DNA from: Deltaproteobacteria bacterium
GTDB taxonomy: Bacteria > Desulfobacterota > JADFVX01
Length of the DNA stretch: 64,000 nt
Assembly (NCBI GenBank): GCA_029860075.1
Contig: JAOUBX010000005.1
Location: 1 to 64,000 of the forward strand
Direction of reading: 5' to 3'
The notes beneath the pieces were generated by a model. The model made no database searches, had not been told where the DNA came from, and saw nothing but the letters and a program-made list of their open reading frames with translations. Every line of letters begins with the position of its first letter. Position 1 is the first letter of the stretch. This document shows positions 8,222 through 15,908 of this stretch, in pieces. Both the position numbers and the translations under genes were made by a program.

Positions 8222-9856
8222 CTATCTATCCAGTGTTGCAAAGGCCTTCTTTTCTGCCTCAACAAACATTTTCTGTCTTTTAACAAGCTGGTCGAAATCA
8301 ACTTCATGGCCGTTAAAGTCAGGGCCATGGAAGCAGGCAAACTTCGTATCTCCACCGACACTGACACGGCATGCACCGCACATTCCCGTACCATCGACCA
8401 TAATGGCGTTAAGTGAAACGAAGGTTTCAATGTTGTCGGGTTTTGTCATTTTGCTGACGGCTTCCATCATGGGCACCGGACCGACGGCAAGGACGTGACT
8501 CACCTTTTCTCCGTCCATGATTTCTCTCAGGGCATCGGTAACAAAACCTTCTTTGCCTTGAGAACCGTCATTGGTGGTACAGATTACTTCGTCACAGACC
8601 TCACTCAGTTCGTCAACCATAATGAGCAGGTCTTTATTTCTTGCACCGACGATACCAATCACTTTGTTGCCCAGCTTTTTGAAATCGCGGGCAGTGGGGA
8701 TGATAGCGCCCGTACCGTAACCTCCTCCGATAACGACACAGGTTCCTTCATGCTTTTTCACATGAGATCTTTCTCCCAGAGGACCGACGATATCGGCAAA
8801 GCAGTCACCCACTTTCATGTTGTTGATTTCCGTAGAGGTTTTACCTACAGCCATGACGATAATATGGATGCTTCCCTTTTCTTCATCCCAGCCGCAGATG
8901 GAGAGAGGAATACGCTCACTCAATTCATGGGGCCTGACGATGATGAACTGGCCGGCCTGCAGCTTTCTCGCAATAAAAGGGGCTTCAATAGTAAAGTGGA
9001 AGGTCCTGTCACAGAGTTCACGTTTCGTCAGAATCCTGTAAGACTGCCTGTAACGGTCGGCAAGGGTTTCAGAACCTTTACAATAGGGGAGGTAGTGTTC
9101 TGCCTCATGGCGAACAATAAAGGCATAATCCCACTCGTGTTTTTCGTCCTTGCCCAGTATGGCATTAAAGGCCTGGAAAACCTTCTTTTTCTGACCATCG
9201 TCGAGGATACCTTTTTTAAGCATCTTTCCAAGGGCCCTTGCCGCATCTTTTCTAACAAGAGGCTTTGTGTCGGAGAGAAGGGTAAATGCCGTATCGAACA
9301 TTTTCAGCTTCAGCTTGTCGTCAAAGGTATCTGCCGAAAGTCTTAAGGAAAGCTTTCCCACGGCGTAAAGGGCTTCTGCCCTGACCTGGTGGTTTTTTGA
9401 TTTTGCGGCCACAAGGATTTCAGCCATGGCCGTGACCACCTCTTCCGTCCTTGAATAAGAGAGCGTTTGCAGTATGTTAATGATGGCAAAGTCGTCTTCA
9501 CGATTATTATTCCAGGCATGGAGAAGGACACTCACCGCCGGCGCTCCATTGAGGGCGATTGCCCTGCCTATGTGGGCCGCTGATTCAGGGTCTGCATCGA
9601 TAAGCTCCCCCGCCAGCGTGGGGAGAACAGCTTCTCCGAATCTGGCGATCTGTTTTTCCGCCCGGTTTGCCAGTCTGGTCATATCCAGATTTCCGGCATG
9701 ATCATGATAGAATATGGTAGTAAGCGCGGCTGTAAGATCAATCTTTTCCTCATCGGTCAGATTTTGAAGCGCTTCCACCTGGTCCAGAGCCCTGGAGATA
9801 TAGTCTTCCTTGTCGATATTTATGTTGCCTATGATACTTTTAACTCTTTCTGTCAT
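8222..9856 (-). CDS. NfnA-like FAD/NAD-binding subunit fused to N-terminal HEAT-repeat domain
   Basis: A 544-residue fusion. Residues 1 to about 265 are alpha-helical with HEAT-like units (for example KSKNHQVRAEALYAVGKL and TKPLVRKDAARALGKML). Residues 270-544 match the dihydroorotate dehydrogenase electron-transfer/NfnA family. This half has an RxxPLSICG-type FAD site, a GGGYGTGAIIP nucleotide loop and a C-terminal CGAC plus downstream Cys motif for a [2Fe-2S] cluster. The usual NfnA is about 280 residues, so the N-terminal half is an added module, possibly for protein binding. It is the first gene of the pair with the NfnB-like protein and likely supplies the NADH- and ferredoxin-linked half of a bifurcating transhydrogenase. 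Confidence 0.85.
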   Translation of the reverse strand: MTERVKSIIGNINIDKEDYISRALDQVEALQNLTDEEKIDLTAALTTIFYHDHAGNLDMTRLANRAEKQIARFGEAVLPTLAGELIDADPESAAHIGRAIALNGAPAVSVLLHAWNNNREDDFAIINILQTLSYSRTEEVVTAMAEILVAAKSKNHQVRAEALYAVGKLSLRLSADTFDDKLKLKMFDTAFTLLSDTKPLVRKDAARALGKMLKKGILDDGQKKKVFQAFNAILGKDEKHEWDYAFIVRHEAEHYLPYCKGSETLADRYRQSYRILTKRELCDRTFHFTIEAPFIARKLQAGQFIIVRPHELSERIPLSICGWDEEKGSIHIIVMAVGKTSTEINNMKVGDCFADIVGPLGERSHVKKHEGTCVVIGGGYGTGAIIPTARDFKKLGNKVIGIVGARNKDLLIMVDELSEVCDEVICTTNDGSQGKEGFVTDALREIMDGEKVSHVLAVGPVPMMEAVSKMTKPDNIETFVSLNAIMVDGTGMCGACRVSVGGDTKFACFHGPDFNGHEVDFDQLVKRQKMFVEAEKKAFATLDR

Positions 9857-10005
9857 GATTATTTACCCTGAAAAAAGTTTTTTGGTTTTAAATGCTCAGC
9901 ATTATAGATAAGTCATTTACAATTTTCCAGTTTTTTTTCCATATTTTTAGAGGTACCCTCCAGTGTTGCTTACAGACAAATAACGGTTTTTTCCGGGGAT
10001 CGGCG

Positions 10006-10608
10006 TCAAAGAAGGCGGGCCAGATCTTTATAGACCTGTTCAACATTTTTTCTCAATGCTTCAAATGTTCCATTATTTTCGATGACATAATGGGCATGCT
10101 TTATTTTTTCCCGAAAGGGAAGCTGGGAAGCCATACGGAGTTTTGCCTCCTTCCTGGTAATTCCGTCCCTTTTAATGATGCGATCGATGATTTGATTTTC
10201 ATTGGCGCCGACAACAATGATTTTGTCTGCATTTTTGTGATTTCCACTTTCAATAAGAAGGGCGGCATTGACAACGACCAGCGCATGAGGATCTTCCTTT
10301 TCCATGAGTCGTGCCAGTCTCAATTCTTCGTCAATAACTTTTGGATGAATGATGGAATTGAGGACTTCTCTTTTGCCTGCATCTTCAAAAACTATCCTGC
10401 CCAGTTTTTTCCGGTCTAAAGTACCGTCTTCCAGGAGGATATCATTGCCGAAAAAGTGAACGATTTCCTGCCAGGCAGGTTTCCCCTTTTCCACCAGTTC
10501 CCTGCAAATAATATCTGCATCGATGATCCTGGCGCCAAACTCCTCCAGTATCCGGGCAATACTGTTTTTCCCGGAGGCTATTCCTCCTGTAAGGCCGACT
10601 AAAAGCAC
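10006..10608 (-). CDS. coaE: Dephospho-CoA kinase
   Basis: Catalyses the last step of coenzyme A synthesis, ATP-dependent phosphorylation of dephospho-CoA. The 200-residue protein shows the family opening GLTGGIASGK, the IIDADIICREL segment and the IIHPKV motif. I chose GTG at 10606-10608, preceded by GGAG six bases away; the open frame extends further upstream but overlaps the diguanylate cyclase gene and encodes no CoaE-like sequence. One oddity is that the residue after the Walker A Lys is Asn (GKNS) instead of the usual Ser or Thr. The rest of the protein is intact, so I still call it functional. Confidence 0.9.
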   Translation of the reverse strand: MLLVGLTGGIASGKNSIARILEEFGARIIDADIICRELVEKGKPAWQEIVHFFGNDILLEDGTLDRKKLGRIVFEDAGKREVLNSIIHPKVIDEELRLARLMEKEDPHALVVVNAALLIESGNHKNADKIIVVGANENQIIDRIIKRDGITRKEAKLRMASQLPFREKIKHAHYVIENNGTFEALRKNVEQVYKDLARLL

Positions 10609-10690
10609 CTTTTGCTCCGGGGGGCATAAACGATGTTTAGATTTCTTCCATACATTCGAAATGATAATAAAATAATGATGAGAGGGGACA

Positions 10691-11803
10691 CTAAAGCACA
10701 CCCCGGGCAAGGCAAACCTTGTTCTTGCCGCTTTCCTTGGCCTGGTACATGGCTGTATCGGCCGCCCGGACGAGCCCTTCCTCGGCTTCAGTGACGCTCT
10801 TTTTTTGTCCCACGTTGGCCTGGAGAGAGGCAACACCGACACTGCAGGAAATAAGTCCGCTAATATTGAGCGGGGGATTGTCAGCGCCGTTTCTTTCTTT
10901 TAAAAAGGTATTCGATGCAATGGCCTCCCTGATTTTTTCGGCATGCTTCCCGGCCTCTTCCAGTGAAAGACCGGGAAGGATAATGACATATTCGTCTCCG
11001 CCGTATCTTGCAGGAAAGCAGTCGATGCCGATAAGCACATCTTCTACAAGGATTGCCACTTCTTTAAGGGTCCTGCTTCCCGCCAGGTGCCCGTAGGTGT
11101 CATTTACATCCTTAAAATGGTCAAGGTCAAAAAATATGAGCGACAGTTCGCCACCTTCTTCACGAACCCTGCTTATTTCAACGGCAAGCCTGTCATAGAA
11201 ATACCTGTCATTAAAAAGCCCCGTCAGGTTGTCTCGTTTGGAGAGGTCCTCAAACCTTCTTGCATCGAGGGCATTGGCGATGAGTGTGGATGTGTATTTT
11301 GCGAAAACATCGAGAATGGCCAGGTCCTTTTCGTCGAAATTCCCCTTTTCCTTCCTGTTGATAAGCTCTATTATGCCGATTACCGAACTATCCCTTTTTA
11401 TGGGCAGAGCAATGATCGACCTGGACCGGTATTTAATTTTCTTGTCGATACCGGAAAAAAATTTAGCATCTTTATTGACATCTTCACTCAAATAGGGTCG
11501 GCCCATTCTGTAGGTTTCTCCTACAATGCCGACATTGTCAGGGAGTGAATTTCCTACCAGCGACTCTGAGCCCGGACCGAAACAGGCTACGAAAAAGAGC
11601 TTTCCCTCTTTATCTTTGCGAAGCTTGGGGAGGGGGTCGTCGATCAGTATGGAGCCCGCCTCAGAGGGGACGAATTCATTGGCCCTGTAGAGTATTTCCC
11701 TCAAAACTTCCCCGAGATCGATCTCTTTGGCGAAATGCCTCCCCTTGCTTTTTCTCTGGAGGATCCTGTTTATAATCGATCTGTCGGATATGTGTATTTC
11801 CAT
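10691..11803 (-). CDS. GAF-GGDEF diguanylate cyclase
   Basis: A 370-residue predicted diguanylate cyclase. A GAF domain spans about residues 25-185 and a GGDEF domain about 190-365, with the active-site variant GGDEY and the expected FDLDHFKDVNDTYGH metal and substrate loop. The I-site RxxD seen in the other cyclase of this window is not present, so product inhibition may be lacking. There is no receiver or membrane segment. It lies between pgeF (one base away) and coaE in a run of minus-strand genes, probably co-transcribed with rluD and pgeF. Confidence 0.88.
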   Translation of the reverse strand: MEIHISDRSIINRILQRKSKGRHFAKEIDLGEVLREILYRANEFVPSEAGSILIDDPLPKLRKDKEGKLFFVACFGPGSESLVGNSLPDNVGIVGETYRMGRPYLSEDVNKDAKFFSGIDKKIKYRSRSIIALPIKRDSSVIGIIELINRKEKGNFDEKDLAILDVFAKYTSTLIANALDARRFEDLSKRDNLTGLFNDRYFYDRLAVEISRVREEGGELSLIFFDLDHFKDVNDTYGHLAGSRTLKEVAILVEDVLIGIDCFPARYGGDEYVIILPGLSLEEAGKHAEKIREAIASNTFLKERNGADNPPLNISGLISCSVGVASLQANVGQKKSVTEAEEGLVRAADTAMYQAKESGKNKVCLARGVL

Positions 11804-11804
11804 A

Positions 11805-12665
11805 TCAAGGGACCTTTTTTTGCAGATGGCTTTCTTTAATCATTAGAATTGCCCCCTGGCGCCCTGAATGTTTTCCGTCACGCCTGTAGGAATAAAAGAG
11901 ATCGCTCCGGCAGCAGGTGCATAGTTGCAGTTCATCTATATTATCCTGTATTAATCCGACATTCAAGAGTTGCAGGCGGTTTGCCCGGGCAAGGTCGAAC
12001 ATCCATCGGTCATTTTTCCCCTCTGCGGGAGATATAAATGAATGGAGTGTTTCAGGGTGATATGAATTCAGTCCTTCAAAGGCTGATACAAGAGGATGGT
12101 CAACTTCGTAGCAGCAGGGTCCGATTGCCGGTCCTATGGCAGCGATAATATGGGCGGGGTCCGATTTAAATCGCTCTTTCATTTTTGTGACGGTTTTTTC
12201 TGCGATTTGCAGGGACGTTCCCTTCCAGCCCGCATGAATGGCTGCGATAACAGATTTTACAGGATCATAAAGGAGCAGGGGGAGACAATCTGCCGTAAGA
12301 ATAACGATTGCCTTTTCCTTGTTTGAAGTAATGATTGCATCGAAAGGATAGTGACTTTCATGGGATTTAATATCATCGGCAACAAGGACATTATTTCCGT
12401 GAACCTGATCGAGAAAAAAAGGGGGTGAGTCTATAGAGAGAAAAAGGTTAAGCCTTTCAATATTTTTTTTTACATTATTCTTCTCGTCTCCTGTTTTGCA
12501 GGAAAGGTTGAGAGAGTCGAAGGGCGCCTTACTGTAACCGCCTGTTCTTGTTGAAAAGGCATGAATGATCTGAGAATGGTTTTTAAAAAGGGGCGCTTCG
12601 AGAAGCAGAGGCGCTTTATTCGGTTCCGGTGATGATATTATTTTTTTGTTTTTTTCAGTATGCAT
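11805..12665 (-). CDS. pgeF: PgeF/YfiH family protein (laccase domain)
   Basis: A 286-residue member of the YfiH/YlmD family, formerly called multicopper polyphenol oxidases. Members act as purine nucleoside phosphorylase/deaminase-like enzymes, and E. coli PgeF helps keep peptidoglycan correctly built by hydrolysing mis-made UDP-MurNAc-L-Ser. The zinc-binding residues are visible in QVHGN, TADCLPLLL, IHAGWKG and the C-terminal CTCC segment. Its ATG shares bases with the rluD stop codon, a common rluD-pgeF arrangement that suggests translational coupling. Confidence 0.88.
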   Translation of the reverse strand: MHTEKNKKIISSPEPNKAPLLLEAPLFKNHSQIIHAFSTRTGGYSKAPFDSLNLSCKTGDEKNNVKKNIERLNLFLSIDSPPFFLDQVHGNNVLVADDIKSHESHYPFDAIITSNKEKAIVILTADCLPLLLYDPVKSVIAAIHAGWKGTSLQIAEKTVTKMKERFKSDPAHIIAAIGPAIGPCCYEVDHPLVSAFEGLNSYHPETLHSFISPAEGKNDRWMFDLARANRLQLLNVGLIQDNIDELQLCTCCRSDLFYSYRRDGKHSGRQGAILMIKESHLQKKVP

Positions 12666-13666
12666 CAGACCTGAGATTCCAGTAAATCGATTATGTTCTG
12701 TATATCCCGGGGCAGTTGAGAGTGAAACTCCATATACTCGCCGCTAACAGGGTGGTTAAAGCCGAGCGCCCATGCATGAAGCGCCTGGCGCTTCATCGCT
12801 TTGACTTTGTCCCTGATGGCCTTGTTCTTTATCTCCCCCGCCCTGCCTGAACTGCCGTAGGTCTGGTCTCCTGCGACGGCATGTCCCTTGTTGGAAAGGT
12901 GTACCCTGATCTGGTGCGTCCGCCCTGTTTCAAGGGTAAGCTCTACCAGTGAAAGCCCCTCATAGGCCTTTAACAGCGTCCAGTGAGTTACCGCCCTTCG
13001 GCCCCCTTTGACGGGGGCAATCTTTTTTCTCTCCCCGGGGTGTCTTCCCAGGGGTTCATCAATGGTCCCTTTCTGAGCCATCACACCGTATACGAGCGCT
13101 TTGTATTTTCTCAAAATACTGTGGGCCTTGAATTGTGCTGCCATTTTGTTGTGGGCCTCATCATTCTTTGTGACAATCATAACACCGGAGGTGTCTTTGT
13201 CAAGGCGATGCACTATGCCGGGCCTTAACTTGCCGCCCACACCTGAAAGATCGCTGCAATGATAAAGGAGGGCATTGACAAGCGTTCCTCCCGAATGGCC
13301 TGCCGCGGGATGAACGACCATGCCGGCTTCTTTATCGATAACAATAATGGCGTTGTCTTCAAAGAGGACCCTCATGTCCAGGTTTTCAGGCAGCGCTTCA
13401 AGAGGTTCAGCTTCAGGGATGGTAAGTTCAATAACTTCGCCCCCTTTGAGCTTGAGACTGCTTTTTACGGTAGAGTGGGGTGAAATATGGATAAATCCGT
13501 CTTTGATGAGATGTTTGATTCTGTTTCTTGAAAGGGAGGGGATTTTTGATGCGAGGAAATGGTCCAGCCTGTTTCCCGCACTTTCAGGGCCGACTTCAAT
13601 GAGGGCCCTTTCGGCGTTACTTCCAGATATCTGACTCGATCCTTCCGCTTTGTTTGATAAGGACAT
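12665..13666 (-). CDS. rluD: RluD-type 23S rRNA pseudouridine synthase
   Basis: Predicted to convert uridines of 23S rRNA helix 69 to pseudouridine. The 333-residue protein has an N-terminal S4 RNA-binding domain (about 35-95) and a catalytic domain with the RluA/RluD motif GIVHRLDKDTSG containing the catalytic Asp, followed by ETGRTHQIRVHL. The ATG at 13666 overlaps the preceding small gene by 50 bases and has no clear SD, so the first 20-25 residues are uncertain and a start slightly downstream is possible. It is coupled to pgeF. Confidence 0.88.
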   Translation of the reverse strand: MSLSNKAEGSSQISGSNAERALIEVGPESAGNRLDHFLASKIPSLSRNRIKHLIKDGFIHISPHSTVKSSLKLKGGEVIELTIPEAEPLEALPENLDMRVLFEDNAIIVIDKEAGMVVHPAAGHSGGTLVNALLYHCSDLSGVGGKLRPGIVHRLDKDTSGVMIVTKNDEAHNKMAAQFKAHSILRKYKALVYGVMAQKGTIDEPLGRHPGERKKIAPVKGGRRAVTHWTLLKAYEGLSLVELTLETGRTHQIRVHLSNKGHAVAGDQTYGSSGRAGEIKNKAIRDKVKAMKRQALHAWALGFNHPVSGEYMEFHSQLPRDIQNIIDLLESQV

Positions 13667-13886
13667 CGACTATTGCAAGATCATAGAAATTATGTTTTTC
13701 GAGGATATCGGGAGATACTCTCGAATTATAGAGTTTTCTCCCCTCATCGAGCTCTTCTTCGAGGATTTCAAAGAGGTTGTCCTTTTGAATGCCCTCCTGG
13801 ACCTTTGCCTGATTGTAAAGTGCAACGTCTGATACGATAGCTCTCGAAAGTCTTCTTGCCGCTTCCGGGTCATCAATGAGTGCCAA
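13617..13886 (-). CDS. Small acidic protein of unknown function
   Basis: An 89-residue, mostly helical acidic protein beginning LIDDPEAARRLSRAIVSDVALY. A very good ribosome site, AAGGAGG, precedes its TTG start, which argues it is real. I recognise a type of short deltaproteobacterial protein found upstream of RluD but cannot assign a function. There are no membrane segments or cysteines. Its 3' end overlaps the annotated rluD start by 50 bases, and it is probably first in the rluD-pgeF unit. Confidence 0.6.
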   Translation of the reverse strand: MALIDDPEAARRLSRAIVSDVALYNQAKVQEGIQKDNLFEILEEELDEGRKLYNSRVSPDILEKHNFYDLAIVDVLIKQSGRIESDIWK

Positions 13887-13961
13887 TGCTTACCTCCTTA
13901 TCTTGCTATTAGGACTTTTTAAAACAAAAAGCGTTTGCAGTCAAGCGATTAATTGAAAAAC

Positions 13962-14273
13962 CTAATGAAGCAGACCTGAGAAACTTTCTTTTTTTTCGCC
14001 ACTTTCCCGTGAAAAATTCAAAGGGTTTTTCACAAAGGTGTTCCTGCAATTTTTGCAGAGGAGAAAGACCATTTCCTGATGAATATCATTTTCAAGTGTT
14101 TCAGGCGCTGACTTTTCAATTTGTCTGATCAGACTTTCGAGGTCATCGGCGCCGGCTTCATCGTCACTGCCTGTATGACCGTCAAAATCGGCAAGCACCT
14201 TTATCCTGACAATATATTTGAGGCTGCCTTCATAAAAGTTTTTAACGCATTTGCTGCAACATTGATTGCTCAT
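13962..14273 (-). CDS. Small protein with two CxxC pairs, putative zinc ribbon
   Basis: A 103-residue protein with an N-terminal CCSKC and a later CKNC pair, spaced as in a treble-clef or zinc-ribbon fold with an acidic helical insert between them. GGAGAG lies seven bases before the ATG. Function is unknown; possible roles are a metal-stabilised adaptor or nucleic acid binding. It stands between a terminator upstream and the rluD unit downstream and may be its own transcript. Confidence 0.6.
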   Translation of the reverse strand: MSNQCCSKCVKNFYEGSLKYIVRIKVLADFDGHTGSDDEAGADDLESLIRQIEKSAPETLENDIHQEMVFLLCKNCRNTFVKNPLNFSRESGEKKESFSGLLH

Positions 14274-14355
14274 AGGCGGTCTCTCCGGGTTTTTATGGAC
14301 GCTCTAATAATTCATGCCTCCTGTCTAAAGGTTCAAAAAATCCGCCTTCTGCGTT

Positions 14356-14389
14356 AAAAAAATTACCTGCAGGCTGAGCTGTAATTTTT
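14356..14389 (-). terminator. Possible AT-rich intrinsic terminator, minus strand
   Basis: AAAAATTAC and GTAATTTTT form a nine-base stem around a GC-containing loop, and reading the minus strand a run of seven T follows. It lies between the minus-strand genes at 14599 and 14273. The weak AT stem makes it less certain than the hairpin at 14531-14588. Confidence 0.4.
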
Positions 14390-14530
14390 GTCTTGAACTG
14401 AATTTTTTGATCCCTTAACAGGCTCGCCCCGTATTATTAGAGATTCCCTTTATAAGAAGATTATCATAGTTTGACTCAATAGAAAATGAAAAGCATGACA
14501 AGTGGTTCAATTGGGAGTTATGGAGGTGTG

Positions 14531-14588
14531 AAAAAAGGCAGCCATTAAAAATATTTTACTCCCTTTTAAAAAATTAATAAGGGCTGCC
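14531..14588 (-). terminator. Intrinsic terminator after the GntR/77-residue gene pair
   Basis: On the minus strand GGCAGCC (14582-14588) pairs with GGCTGCC (14537-14543) around an AT-rich loop of about 38 bases and is followed by six T at 14536-14531. It sits directly after the stop of the 14599-14832 gene. The remainder of the 14274-14598 intergenic space holds no gene that I can support. Confidence 0.65.
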
Positions 14589-14598
14589 GGGGAGATTT

Positions 14599-14832
14599 TT
14601 ACATCTCCTCGACGGATATTATATTGTTTGTATTGATGGCAACAAATTTTTTATGCTGCTTTTCACTCTGTTCGCCATCGAAAACGATGGCATCGGTAAG
14701 GGCAATAAACTTTTCCTTGCTGTTTAACAGGTCGAGGGTCCTGAATGTTTCCGCCTTGGAAAGGGAGCCGTATATGACGCTTCTCGTTGTCGTTACCCTT
14801 ACCTCTACCTTGCCTTTTTTTATGGGGGCCAT
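14599..14832 (-). CDS. Conserved small protein, DUF6812-like
   Basis: A 77-residue beta-rich protein with the pattern RVTTTRSVIYG ... LLNSKEKFIALTDA ... KFVAINTNNIISVEE. I recall similar short proteins in deltaproteobacteria (a DUF6812-type family) but no function is known to me. GGGA precedes the ATG. It begins 34 bases after the GntR regulator and is followed by a terminator, so the two probably form one short operon. Confidence 0.6.
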   Translation of the reverse strand: MAPIKKGKVEVRVTTTRSVIYGSLSKAETFRTLDLLNSKEKFIALTDAIVFDGEQSEKQHKKFVAINTNNIISVEEM

Positions 14833-14866
14833 TTATTTCCCTTTGCCGCGCTTGATAGAATCACCG

Positions 14867-15565
14867 CTATGTGTTGTCATGTTCCTGCTCTCTCTCTGAT
14901 TCAAGCTTTTTCAGTAAAGCAATGCCGCCTTCGAGCACATTCCTGGTGACCAGTTCTTCTGCTTTTTCCGCGTTCCTTTCCCTGAAGACCTGTATGATTT
15001 CTTCATGGGTTTTTACGGCTTGAGAGAACCTGCCGTCTATACCAAGGGACGTAAGGCGAAAACGCTTGAAAGGTTCCATGAGGTGGCAGTTAAGCTGATA
15101 AAGGTGGTCATTGTCACTCGCCTTGAGGAATACATCATGAAACTGGTTGTGAATTTTAAAAAACCGTCCTACCGATTTTTCATTGGACAAGGTCATTGAT
15201 TTTAACTGGTCATTTATCTCTTTAAGCCTGTCTATTGCCGCATCAGACATATTTTTTGTAGCAAGCCTGGCGGCAAGCCCTTCCAGGGTAGCCTTGATTT
15301 CATAAATGTCTTTAATGTCCTTTGGGGAGTATTCACTGACAACGGCGCCCCTTCGCGGCATAACCTTGAGGAACCCTTCCGACTCAAGAATCTGTATGGC
15401 TTCCCTGAGGGGGGTCCTGCTGATACCCAACTCATCGGCAAGTTTGGTTTCACAAATTTTCTCACCGGGCTTAAGTTCGCCAACAGCGATAGCCTCCTTA
15501 ATGGAATCGACAATCTGTTCCTTTAAGGTTTTTCGCTTTTCAATGGCATGTTTTACCCTTTTCAT
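14867..15565 (-). CDS. GntR-family transcriptional regulator, FCD type
   Basis: A 232-residue DNA-binding regulator. Residues 10-80 form the GntR winged helix (GELKPGEKICETKLADELGISRTPLREA region), and residues 90-225 form an all-helical FCD ligand domain with the metal-binding pattern Asp...HNQFH...HEEII. The last expected His near the end is not obvious (NVLEGG). FCD regulators usually sense carboxylic acids. No metabolic genes adjoin it; its neighbours are a 77-residue protein downstream and, divergently, the cellulose operon, so control of bcs genes is possible but unproven. Confidence 0.85.
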   Translation of the reverse strand: MKRVKHAIEKRKTLKEQIVDSIKEAIAVGELKPGEKICETKLADELGISRTPLREAIQILESEGFLKVMPRRGAVVSEYSPKDIKDIYEIKATLEGLAARLATKNMSDAAIDRLKEINDQLKSMTLSNEKSVGRFFKIHNQFHDVFLKASDNDHLYQLNCHLMEPFKRFRLTSLGIDGRFSQAVKTHEEIIQVFRERNAEKAEELVTRNVLEGGIALLKKLESEREQEHDNT

Positions 15566-15665
15566 GGAGAATTCCTTCTAAAAAACATTTGGTTAAGAGT
15601 TTATAGCAGTATAATTATTAAAGTCAAACCATTTTTATGGCCTGGAAGAGAGACTTTATGCCTGT

Positions 15666-15782
15666 AATTCAAGGCCTTTAGCAGATAAAAGCATCTTTTC
15701 CGACGGACTGTGGGCAGCAAAAAAAGAGGACTTTTTTTTGTTCCGTCCTCCTCTTTTTTATCTGCTATGGCCTTGAAATTAT
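15666..15782. repeat. Long imperfect inverted repeat forming a large hairpin
   Basis: The left arm from about 15666 (AATTCAAGGCC, then AGCAGATAAAA) recurs inverted on the right (TTTTATCTGCT, then GGCCTTGAAATT) ending near 15782. Pairing continues inward imperfectly through GACGGA/TCCGTC. Inside lies a second hairpin, AAAAAAGAGGA/TCCTCTTTTTT, with a T-run resembling an intrinsic terminator. The structure sits between the divergent gntR and bcsA genes. It may be an extragenic palindromic element, a small RNA or a leader structure. Confidence 0.65.
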
Positions 15783-15852
15783 TATTAATCATATCCTTTG
15801 ACATCTGATGCGGGGCTGATATTATATTTTATAGGAATGCTTTTTTGAAGTT

Positions 15853-15881
15853 TTGACAAAAAGTCTGGTTTTAGATAAATG
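15853..15881 (+). promoter_or_regulatory. Putative sigma-70 promoter of bcsA operon
   Basis: A perfect TTGACA -35 box at 15853-15858 is followed after 16-17 bases by an AT-rich -10 candidate (ATAAAT/TAAATG, 15875-15881). This would start transcription near 15888, about 20 bases before the bcsA start codon. The -10 box is not consensus. Confidence 0.5.
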
Positions 15882-15908
15882 TAAACTTTAAAGCAGCGGG
15901 GTGAGCCG

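Noticed and set aside
8495-9346. 283-codon open frame on the + strand
   Set aside because: It lies entirely antisense to the NfnA-like gene, which has clear domains, and its own translation shows no family features or ribosome site.
6723-9856. Glutamate synthase operon
   Set aside because: The large glutamate synthase subunit is absent and the partner is NfnA-like, so the Nfn-type pair is the better reading, although not proven.
9892-10419. 175-codon open frame on the + strand
   Set aside because: It is antisense to coaE over most of its length and starts in AT-rich intergenic sequence without an SD.
10609-10842. N-terminal extension of coaE
   Set aside because: The upstream 78 codons overlap the diguanylate cyclase gene, encode no CoaE-like sequence, and a GTG with a good SD exists at the family start.
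15601-15804. 67-codon minus-strand open frame between gntR and bcsA
   Set aside because: It is built from the long inverted repeat, lacks an SD and has no recognisable protein character.
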